Shown here: positions 57,044 to 64,000 of the stretch, piece after piece
How the letters are laid out: each line of letters opens with the position of its first letter
How positions within the stretch are numbered: the stretch's first letter is position 1
NCBI RefSeq assembly: GCF_008711325.1
Contig: NZ_VXDB01000011.1
Location: 62,001 to 126,000 of the forward strand
Length of the DNA: 64,000 nt
From: Roseibium sediminis
GTDB taxonomy: Bacteria > Pseudomonadota > Alphaproteobacteria > Rhizobiales > Stappiaceae
Reading direction: 5' to 3'
Notes under the pieces: model-generated
Told to the model about the DNA's origin: nothing
The model's database searches: none
The model's input: the letters and a program-made list of their open reading frames with translations, nothing else
Position numbers and translations under genes: made by a program

Positions 57044-58870
57044 ATGTGCGGAATTGTCGGGATTCTTGGTCGTGAAAACGTTGCGCCCTTGATGTTGGAC
57101 GCTTTGAAACGACTGGAATACCGCGGATACGATTCCGCAGGTGTTGCGACTTTGGCTGGCGGATCAATCGAGAGAAAACGGGCGGAGGGAAAGCTTCGTA
57201 ATCTCGAAGAGGTCCTGCGCGGAGCGCCGCTTGAGGGGCAAGTTGGGATCGGCCACACGCGTTGGGCCACCCATGGTGTCCCGAGCGTGCGCAACGCCCA
57301 TCCGCATATGGCGGGAAAGGTTGCCGTTGTTCATAACGGGATCATCGAAAACTACCGTGAACTGCGTGAAGAAATTGTCGCTGCGGGCGAAGTCCTGACC
57401 TCGGACACGGATACCGAAGTCGTTGCACATCTGGTCAATCTTGAACTCGCAAAAGGTCTGTCGCCACAGTCTGCAGTCGCTGTAGTCCTGCCGCGACTGA
57501 CCGGTGCATTTGCCCTTGCGCTGCTGTTTGCCGGTGAGGACAACCTGTTGATTGGAGCGCGGCGCGGTTCACCGCTTGCAATCGGCCATGGCGACGGCGA
57601 AATGTTCCTGGGTTCGGACGCCATCGCTCTTTCTCCCTTCACCGACCGCATCACCTATCTTGAAGAAGGTGACTGGGCGGTTGTTACCCGTAGCAGCCTT
57701 GATATTTTCGACGCACAAAATGCGCCGGTCGTTCGTCAGGAAGCCAAGTCTTCTGTCAGTTCTTCGATGATCGACAAGGGCAACTACCGCCACTTCATGG
57801 CAAAGGAAATCCACGAGCAACCGGAAGTCCTCGGCCACACGTTGTCGCATTATCTTGATCTTGGGGCGGGCAAGGTACGCATTCCCGACGCGAACCGCAT
57901 CGATTTTGCCAAATTGAACAGAGTGGTCATTTCTGCCTGCGGAACCGCCTACTATGCCGGTCTGGTGGCGAAATACTGGTTTGAAAAATACGCACGGCTG
58001 CCGGTGGAAATAGATGTCGCATCTGAATTCCGATATCGGGAAACTCCGATTGTCGATACGGATTGCGCCATCTTCATTTCACAGTCTGGCGAGACGGCGG
58101 ATACGCTCGCATCCCTGCGTTATTGCAAGGAAAATGGTGCAGCCATCGCTGCAGTCGTGAATGTTCCGGAAAGCACGATTGCGCGCGAATCCGACGTCAT
58201 TTTCCCGACCCTTGCCGGACCGGAAATTGGTGTGGCTTCCACGAAGGCGTTTACCTGTCAGTTGGCCGTTTTGGCGTCCATTGCCGTGCATGCCGGACAT
58301 CAAAGAGGTGTTCTGACTGACGAAAAGGTGGCAGAACTCGTTCGTGCGCTATCTGAAGTACCCAACCTCGCTCTGGCGGCCCTGAAACTGGAGCCGCAGA
58401 TCGAAACTTTCGCCCATCCGCTTTCACGGGCCTCTGATGCGCTTTATCTGGGGCGCGGCACGAACTATCCGCTGGCACTGGAAGGCGCGCTCAAACTGAA
58501 AGAACTTTCCTACATTCATGCGGAAGGTTATGCGGCGGGCGAACTCAAGCATGGACCGATTGCGCTGATCGACGAAGACATGACCGTGTTCGTGATTGCC
58601 CCGCATGACGGTATCTATGAGAAAACCGTTTCAAACATGCAGGAAGTCGCGGCACGCGGTGGCAAGATTGTCCTGATTACGGACGAAAAGGGAGCCGGAG
58701 CTGAAACGGACGCGGCTCAGAGCAAGATTGTCATGCCGGATACGCATGAAATCGCAGCTCCCATCATTTACGCCCTGCCGATCCAGATGCTTGCCTACCA
58801 CACGGCTGTATTCATGGGGACAGATGTGGACCAGCCGCGCAATCTCGCCAAATCGGTGACGGTGGAATAG
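57044..58870 (+). CDS. glmS: Glucosamine-fructose-6-phosphate aminotransferase (isomerizing)
   Basis: A 608-residue enzyme making glucosamine 6-phosphate from fructose 6-phosphate and glutamine. The start at 57044 gives MCGIVGI, with Cys2 as the N-terminal nucleophile after Met removal; an in-frame TTG at 57020 would bury it and is rejected. The class II amidotransferase domain (to about 235) is followed by two SIS domains (SACGTAYYAGLVAKY, SQSGETADTLASLR) and the C-terminal SVTVE end. It is separated from glmU by 115 nt. Confidence 0.97.
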   Translation: MCGIVGILGRENVAPLMLDALKRLEYRGYDSAGVATLAGGSIERKRAEGKLRNLEEVLRGAPLEGQVGIGHTRWATHGVPSVRNAHPHMAGKVAVVHNGIIENYRELREEIVAAGEVLTSDTDTEVVAHLVNLELAKGLSPQSAVAVVLPRLTGAFALALLFAGEDNLLIGARRGSPLAIGHGDGEMFLGSDAIALSPFTDRITYLEEGDWAVVTRSSLDIFDAQNAPVVRQEAKSSVSSSMIDKGNYRHFMAKEIHEQPEVLGHTLSHYLDLGAGKVRIPDANRIDFAKLNRVVISACGTAYYAGLVAKYWFEKYARLPVEIDVASEFRYRETPIVDTDCAIFISQSGETADTLASLRYCKENGAAIAAVVNVPESTIARESDVIFPTLAGPEIGVASTKAFTCQLAVLASIAVHAGHQRGVLTDEKVAELVRALSEVPNLALAALKLEPQIETFAHPLSRASDALYLGRGTNYPLALEGALKLKELSYIHAEGYAAGELKHGPIALIDEDMTVFVIAPHDGIYEKTVSNMQEVAARGGKIVLITDEKGAGAETDAAQSKIVMPDTHEIAAPIIYALPIQMLAYHTAVFMGTDVDQPRNLAKSVTVE

Positions 58871-59260
58871 TTAGCCGTTCTCTGGCGCTGTTTGAAGGCT
58901 GGAGGGCCGCGACATGACGTAGGCGGCGCACCCGATGAGGGACGCCGCCACCACCAGAGCCAGCCAAAGCTCGGGATGGACCCGCCACAAGAACAACCCA
59001 AATCCCAAGGTCATTCCGCCGACCGCGAAGGCCTTGGCCTTTTTTGAGATGATGCCGTGCTCGCGCCATGCGACCACAGACGGCCCGACGGTCGGGTGAT
59101 TGAGGATCTTCTCCTCAAGCTTCGGCGACGACCTCGCGAAACATCCTGCTGCGAAAATGAAAAAGATGGTGGACGGCAACAGAGGCAGGATCGCGCCGAC
59201 GATCCCGATAGCCACGTTCACAAATCCAAGCACGAGAAACGTTGTTCTGTGCAAACTCAA
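58871..59260 (-). CDS. DUF454 (YbaN) family inner-membrane protein
   Basis: A 129-residue membrane protein with about three to four hydrophobic stretches. It has the DUF454 pattern: GFVNVAIGIVGAILPLLPSTIFFIFAAGCFARSSPKLEEKILNHP. The function of the family is unknown. Its stop codon directly abuts that of glmS (convergent). Confidence 0.85.
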   Translation of the reverse strand: MSLHRTTFLVLGFVNVAIGIVGAILPLLPSTIFFIFAAGCFARSSPKLEEKILNHPTVGPSVVAWREHGIISKKAKAFAVGGMTLGFGLFLWRVHPELWLALVVAASLIGCAAYVMSRPSSLQTAPENG

Positions 59261-59395
59261 TCTCCACCCATCGCTGCTAAGCTGTTCACGGCAAAAAAAT
59301 ACTCAGGAAAACCATACCGGATTCCATTATAGGATCCTATGTAAGAGCTGACAGGGCAGTTGACCACAGTCAGATAAAGAAATTGGGCATTGTGA

Positions 59396-60157
59396 ATGAC
59401 AGGGCATCAGGAAAAGAATGAAGCGGAAGTGGTCCATCATCGGGTGCGTTTCATCACTCGTCTGCGAAACTATTTTCTGACCGGGCTGGTTATCGCAGGT
59501 CCCATCGGCATCACGCTCTGGTTGACTTGGACATTCATCAATTGGGTGGACGGATGGGTAACACCGCTGGTCCCGCGCATCTATCACCCGGAAACCTATT
59601 TGCCATTCAGCATTCCCGGTTTTGGATTGATCGTCGCGATCTTCCTTTTGACAATCGTCGGCTTTCTGGCGGCGAACTTTGCCGGTCGCAGTCTTATCTC
59701 GTTCGGCGAGTCCCTGGTCGGACGAATGCCGCTTGTGCGCAATCTCTACAGCGGCCTGAAGCAGATCTTCGAGACAGTTCTGGATGAACGCGGCAGCTCC
59801 TTTTCAAAGGCTGCCTTGCTCGAATATCCACGCCGCGGTCTTTGGGCGATCGTGTTCATCTCCACCGAAACCAAGGGGGAGGTTGCACGTCGGTTGAACG
59901 AAAAGGCCAACATGGTCTCGGTTTTTCTGCCGACCACGCCCAATCCGACTTCAGGCTTTCTTCTCTTCGTGCCCAAGGATGACGTGATCGAATTGTCCAT
60001 GTCGGTCGAAGATGCGGCGAAGCTCGTAATCTCCGCTGGTCTGGTAAACCCGAGCTATCCGGAATTGCTGGAAGAATTCATGGACGAAGACGGCAAGGCC
60101 AAATCATCCGGCAAGGATCAGATCAAGCGGGTAAATCCGGAAAACGAAAACGCCTGA
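59396..60157 (+). CDS. DUF502 family membrane protein
   Basis: A 253-residue inner-membrane protein with two helices (about 20-45 and 66-92) and a soluble C-terminal half. Family features are LRNYFLTGLVIAGPIGITLWLTW and GRMPLVRNLYSGLKQIFETV. The family function is not established. It is 7 nt from the convergent recG. Confidence 0.88.
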   Translation: MTGHQEKNEAEVVHHRVRFITRLRNYFLTGLVIAGPIGITLWLTWTFINWVDGWVTPLVPRIYHPETYLPFSIPGFGLIVAIFLLTIVGFLAANFAGRSLISFGESLVGRMPLVRNLYSGLKQIFETVLDERGSSFSKAALLEYPRRGLWAIVFISTETKGEVARRLNEKANMVSVFLPTTPNPTSGFLLFVPKDDVIELSMSVEDAAKLVISAGLVNPSYPELLEEFMDEDGKAKSSGKDQIKRVNPENENA

Positions 60158-60164
60158 TCCGGGC

Positions 60165-62267
60165 TCAACCGGCGCGAAGTAGTCCAATCGCCTCATCCCG
60201 CCCGAAAAGATAAAGCAGGCATCTGAGGGCCGAGCCACGCTCGGTTCTCAGATCCGGGTCCTTTTCCAGTATCAGACGTGCATCATCTCTCGCCGCTTCC
60301 ATGAGATCGGCATGAGCTTCGGCATTGGCAATCCTGAACCCCGGCATGCCGGATTGCCGTGTTCCCAAAATCTCGCCGCCACCGCGCAGTTTCAGGTCTT
60401 CTTCGGCAATCAGAAAGCCGTCATTGGTCTGCCGCATGATGTTGAGCCGGGCAGACGCTGTTTCGCCAAGCGGTCCCTTGAACAGAAGAACGCATGTGGA
60501 CGGCTTGTCACCACGCCCGACCCGGCCACGAAGCTGATGCAGCTGGGCAAGGCCGAAGCGTTCGGCGTGCTCTATGACGATGATCGTGGCATCGGGAACA
60601 TCAACCCCGACCTCAATAACGGTCGTCGCGACTAGAACTCGCGTCGCTCCGCTCTTGAAGGCTTGCATGCCGGCATCTTTCTCATCTGCGGTCATGCGTC
60701 CATGTACGAGTGATACCGGCTGGCCAAGGGCGTGTTCCAGTACCCGGTGGCGATCCTCAACGGCTGCCAGATCGATCTTTTCGCTTTCCTCGACAAGCGG
60801 ACAGATCCAATAGACCTTTTGGCCACTGTGGATGGCGTTTCCAACACGGCCAATGATTTCCTCAAGACGGTCGAGTGAGGCGGAGACCGTTGTGATCGGT
60901 TTACGGCCTGCCGGCTTATCGGTGAGGCGGGAGACTTCCATGTCGCCAAAACTGGTGAGGACCAGCGTGCGAGGGATTGGTGTCGCCGTCATCACCAGCA
61001 CATCAACACCGCGTCCCTTTGATGACAGGGCCAGCCGTTGATGAACGCCAAAACGATGCTGCTCGTCGACAACCACAAGGCCAAGATCGCGGAACTCGAC
61101 CGATCCTTGAAACAGGGCATGAGTACCGACAACGAGGTCGATCTCTCCGGCGAGCAGTTTTTCCTGCGTTTCACGTCTCAGCTTGGCGCTATCCTTGCCG
61201 GTCATCAGGGCAAGGCGAATTCCCGCTTTCTCGCAGAGGGACGACATGGAGGCAAAATGCTGGCGCGCCAGAATTTCTGTCGGTGCCATCAATGCGCCTT
61301 GAGCGCCGGTCTCGATGACCTGTGCAAGACTTGCTAACGCGACAACCGTTTTTCCCGAGCCAACATCTCCCTGCAAAAGCCGCAGCATGCGAAGTGGCTT
61401 TGCAAGATCTTCATTGATCTCGCCAATGGAGCGGGATTGGCTTTCTGTCAGTTTAAAGGGCAGTGCTTCGATCACCGTGCGTTGTAGAAGACCTTCTGGC
61501 GCACGGGAAATGCCGCCGAGCTGGCGCATCTTGGCGCGGACGAGGGCGAGGGCTAACTGACTGGCAAGCAATTCGTCATAGGCGAGGCGCTGATAGGCAG
61601 GCGCCTCCGGATTGAGATCTTGCTTCTCCTGCGGTCGGTGAAGCGTTTGCAGGCTTTCTGCGAAGTCGGGCCAGTGGTTCTGGCGTTGATGGGCGGCATC
61701 AAGCCATTCGGGCAGAGTGGGCACTTTCGCCAGGGCTGCTGTCAGCGCCTTCTGCAGGGTCTTTGATGCAAGGCCTGCAGTTAGCGGATAGATAGGTTCG
61801 ATCGTCGGCAGGCTGTCTGCCTCCTCAGGCGGAACAACATAGTCCGGGTGGACCATCTGCGGGCGTTCGTTGAACCATTCGACCTTGCCCGAGACAATAC
61901 GTCTTGCCCCGACCGGAAACATTTTTTCCAGCCAGTCCCGCCTTGGATGAAAGAACACGAAAGTAATTTCGCCCGTATCGTCATACCCGGTGATCTTGTA
62001 GGGCGCCTTTGAATTGCGGGGCGCGGCCTGATGATTGCCGACCGTGATATCCAGCGTGACAATGTCACCGTTTTCCGAATAGGCGATGCCGGGCTTGTGC
62101 CGACGATCGATCAGCGAATGCGGAAGATGGAACAGGAGGTCGGCAACGGACGCTTCCCGCTCGGGATGCGAAGCAACGAGCCCGGAGAGGATTTTCGCGA
62201 TTTTGGGTCCGACACCTGGAAGGGTCGAGACCGGCGCAAAAAGAGGATCAAGAACCGTTGGGCGCAT
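60165..62267 (-). CDS. recG: ATP-dependent DNA helicase RecG
   Basis: A 700-residue superfamily 2 helicase that remodels stalled replication forks and Holliday junctions. The N-terminal wedge domain (about 60-170, ITGYDDTGEITFVFFHP) binds DNA. Walker A is QGDVGSGKTVVA, Walker B is VVDEQHRFG, and motif VI is HQLRGRVGRG. Length is normal. Divergent from sdhE across 164 nt, with mfd next, a common order in alphaproteobacteria. Confidence 0.97.
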   Translation of the reverse strand: MRPTVLDPLFAPVSTLPGVGPKIAKILSGLVASHPEREASVADLLFHLPHSLIDRRHKPGIAYSENGDIVTLDITVGNHQAAPRNSKAPYKITGYDDTGEITFVFFHPRRDWLEKMFPVGARRIVSGKVEWFNERPQMVHPDYVVPPEEADSLPTIEPIYPLTAGLASKTLQKALTAALAKVPTLPEWLDAAHQRQNHWPDFAESLQTLHRPQEKQDLNPEAPAYQRLAYDELLASQLALALVRAKMRQLGGISRAPEGLLQRTVIEALPFKLTESQSRSIGEINEDLAKPLRMLRLLQGDVGSGKTVVALASLAQVIETGAQGALMAPTEILARQHFASMSSLCEKAGIRLALMTGKDSAKLRRETQEKLLAGEIDLVVGTHALFQGSVEFRDLGLVVVDEQHRFGVHQRLALSSKGRGVDVLVMTATPIPRTLVLTSFGDMEVSRLTDKPAGRKPITTVSASLDRLEEIIGRVGNAIHSGQKVYWICPLVEESEKIDLAAVEDRHRVLEHALGQPVSLVHGRMTADEKDAGMQAFKSGATRVLVATTVIEVGVDVPDATIIVIEHAERFGLAQLHQLRGRVGRGDKPSTCVLLFKGPLGETASARLNIMRQTNDGFLIAEEDLKLRGGGEILGTRQSGMPGFRIANAEAHADLMEAARDDARLILEKDPDLRTERGSALRCLLYLFGRDEAIGLLRAG

Positions 62268-62431
62268 TCACATCAAGGGTATTTGCTGGAAAATGGCGGG
62301 CAGGGCGACTGCCTATTGTTCTGGCACGGGATGCAATAGACGGCAATCCATAACCGGACCTGACATTCCCGTTGTCAGGCGCTATATAGCGGCCAACAAC
62401 AATTTCCATACCTCCAGATCTGGGCTGCGCC

Positions 62432-62734
62432 ATGACACAATCGGAAACGGGTTCCTCCACTATATCCCCGGAAGACCGCGACCCAAGGCGCAAGCGGATC
62501 CTTTATCGCTGCTGGCATCGGGGCATGAAGGAAATGGACCTGCTGCTTGGCGGTTTTGCCAAGGCCACGATTGATGATCTGAATGAGGAAGAGCTGGTCG
62601 AGCTGGAGTATATCCTGACCGCTCATGATCAGGATCTTTATGCGTGGATGACAGGGCGCAAGCCGCTTCCCGAGGAGTGGGACGGACCGCTCTATCGACG
62701 AATCATCGCCTTTCATGCGGATCTTTCCGCCTGA
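62432..62734 (+). CDS. sdhE: Succinate dehydrogenase assembly factor SdhE
   Basis: A 100-residue protein that promotes covalent FAD attachment to SdhA. The conserved RGxxE motif is present (HRGMKEMD), followed by the typical LxxLL and ED/E-rich helical region. The ATG at 62432 gives MTQSETGSS. It lies 33 nt before mfd. Confidence 0.92.
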   Translation: MTQSETGSSTISPEDRDPRRKRILYRCWHRGMKEMDLLLGGFAKATIDDLNEEELVELEYILTAHDQDLYAWMTGRKPLPEEWDGPLYRRIIAFHADLSA

Positions 62735-62767
62735 AAACGCCTACGAACAAGACCACAGGACGAACCG

Positions 62768-64000
62768 GTGTTTGAACGCCTGCTGAACGATCAGGCCAAT
62801 GTCACGCTCGCCAGCGTGCCAGATGGCGCCGAAAGCTACGCGCTTTCCAGATTATTGGAAGAAAACACTCGCAAGGGTCTCGCTCTGGTCTTTGTCGCGC
62901 GCGATGCAACGCGCATGCAGATGATCACCGAATCTTTGGGGTTCTTTCATCCTGAAGTCGAGGTCCTGCAGCTGCCGTCATGGGACTGTCTTCCCTATGA
63001 CCGTGTCTCGCCAAATCCGGCCATCAGCGCGCGCCGCCTTCTGGCACTTGGCGCCCTGGCGCACGGGATTGCATCGAAAACACCAACCATATTGCTGACG
63101 ACGGTCAATGCCGCGCTTCAGAAAGTACCTGAACGCGGCTGGATGGCGGAGCAGACGCTCGCCATGGCACCGGGCAATCAGATCAATATGGCGACAATCT
63201 CCAGCTGGCTGGAGAGAAACGGATTTTCCAGAACGCCAACGGTTCGCGAAACAGGCGAATTTGCCGTGCGTGGCGGGATTGTCGACCTGTTTGCGCCTGG
63301 CGACAGTGATCCGGTCCGCCTCGACTTTTTTGGCGACACGCTTGAATCCATCCGGTCGTTTGACCCCAACACGCAGCGCACCCTGAAACAGCTCAAACGG
63401 CTCGATCTGGTTCCCATGAGCGAAGTCGTGTTGTCCGAAGAAGCCGTGTCACGTTTCCGGCGGTCCTATCTGGCAAGTTTCGGCGCAGCAAGCCGCGAAG
63501 ATGTGCTCTATCAGTCGATCAGTGATGGACGGCGGTATCCTGGGATGGAGCACTGGCTGCCGCTCTTCCATGAAGGGCTGGAAACCGTATTCGACTATAT
63601 CGGGGACGCACCTGTCGTGCTCGATACTCTTGTCGCTGATGTGGTGCGCGAGCGGTCAGATCAGATCAAAGAGCACTATACGGCGCGTGAGGATGCCCGT
63701 CACAAGGGGAGTGGCGCGGGCTCCGTGCCGTACATGCCGGTTGAGCCTCAGCTGATCTATATGTCCGAGACAGACTGGACGACACAGCTTGCGGACAAGG
63801 GCACAGCTGCGCTGGACGCCTTCACGCCACCGCCCGGCACCGGCAAAACCGTGATCGACATGGCGGGCCGACAGGGACGCAGCTTTGCGGCCGAACGTGC
63901 AGCGGGTGACGTCAACATCTTCGATGCGTTGGCGAAACACGTGAGAACTCTGCAGAAAGACGGCAAACGCGCCGTCATCGCCTGCTGGTCGGAAGGGTCG
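62768..64000 (+). CDS. mfd: Transcription-repair coupling factor Mfd, N-terminal part, 3' end outside window
   Basis: The frame runs from GTG 62768 to the window edge (411 codons) without a stop. Mfd displaces RNA polymerase stalled at DNA lesions and recruits UvrA. The visible part covers the UvrB-homology region (VLQLPSWDCLPYDRVSPNP, TRETGEFAVRGGIVDLFAPG) and the beginning of the next domains; the RNA polymerase-binding and translocase domains lie outside. GAACCG precedes the start; the start is the family position (VFERLL). Adjacent to sdhE. Confidence 0.94.
   Translation, partial: MFERLLNDQANVTLASVPDGAESYALSRLLEENTRKGLALVFVARDATRMQMITESLGFFHPEVEVLQLPSWDCLPYDRVSPNPAISARRLLALGALAHGIASKTPTILLTTVNAALQKVPERGWMAEQTLAMAPGNQINMATISSWLERNGFSRTPTVRETGEFAVRGGIVDLFAPGDSDPVRLDFFGDTLESIRSFDPNTQRTLKQLKRLDLVPMSEVVLSEEAVSRFRRSYLASFGAASREDVLYQSISDGRRYPGMEHWLPLFHEGLETVFDYIGDAPVVLDTLVADVVRERSDQIKEHYTAREDARHKGSGAGSVPYMPVEPQLIYMSETDWTTQLADKGTAALDAFTPPPGTGKTVIDMAGRQGRSFAAERAAGDVNIFDALAKHVRTLQKDGKRAVIACWSEGS

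Overview
The window looks like chromosomal DNA of an alphaproteobacterium of the order Hyphomicrobiales, and something near Roseibium/Labrenzia/Stappia would fit. The signs are an alphaproteobacterial SOS box (GAAC-N7-GAAC) before lexA, a palindromic intergenic repeat of the type seen in Rhizobiales at 32.7 kb, the trpD-trpC-moaC-moeA and recG/sdhE/mfd gene orders, and many cox, PQQ and TRAP genes. The taxon is an inference; no rRNA or other marker was compared. The sequence is moderately GC-rich by eye, except for AT-rich stretches near 3.2-3.4 kb and 48.4-48.6 kb.

Layout. (1) 0-8.3 kb: the 3' part of comEC, lexA with its SOS box, a membrane histidine kinase followed by a response regulator/c-di-GMP phosphodiesterase, and a glutathione transferase. 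(2) 8.3-24.6 kb: a quinoprotein alcohol dehydrogenase island. A leftward operon encodes cytochrome c, a MoxJ-like binding protein, a SoxYZ-like carrier and a metallo-hydrolase. A rightward operon encodes a PedA1A2BC/Lut-like ABC system and a Sel1 protein. A NitT/TauT-type ABC system, a CX3CW rhodanese-like protein and the PQQ alcohol dehydrogenase follow. The dehydrogenase carries the extra Asp of lanthanide-dependent enzymes. Its putative regulators are a LuxR-type response regulator, a hybrid kinase and a FIST-domain sensor resembling NosP/NahK. (3) 24.7-29.5 kb: coxG-coxS-coxL-coxM, a form II (AYRGAGR) molybdenum hydroxylase. (4) 29.6-32.7 kb: type I secretion ABC and membrane fusion proteins with no substrate gene nearby. 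(5) 32.8-41.5 kb: housekeeping genes moeA, moaC, trpC, trpD and a PpiD-like foldase leftward, then tpiA, secG and pyrG rightward. (6) 41.6-48.3 kb: a VOC protein, an RND efflux pair, a class V aminotransferase and tRNA-Lys(UUU). (7) 48.7-54.3 kb: a small orphan protein, a TAXI-TRAP transporter with a universal stress protein, and CcdA. (8) 54.4-64 kb: a SPOR-like protein, glmU, glmS, DUF454, DUF502, recG, sdhE and the 5' part of mfd.

How it may work together. The most coherent accessory system is periplasmic alcohol oxidation by a PQQ enzyme: a dedicated cytochrome as electron acceptor, an ABC system related to those used for lanthanide acquisition, several quinoprotein-associated proteins of unknown biochemistry, and a signalling module whose FIST protein could be a nitric-oxide sensor. 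The adjacent form II molybdenum hydroxylase could oxidise an aldehyde product rather than CO; this is inference. No PQQ biosynthesis genes, CRISPR arrays or insertion sequences were seen.
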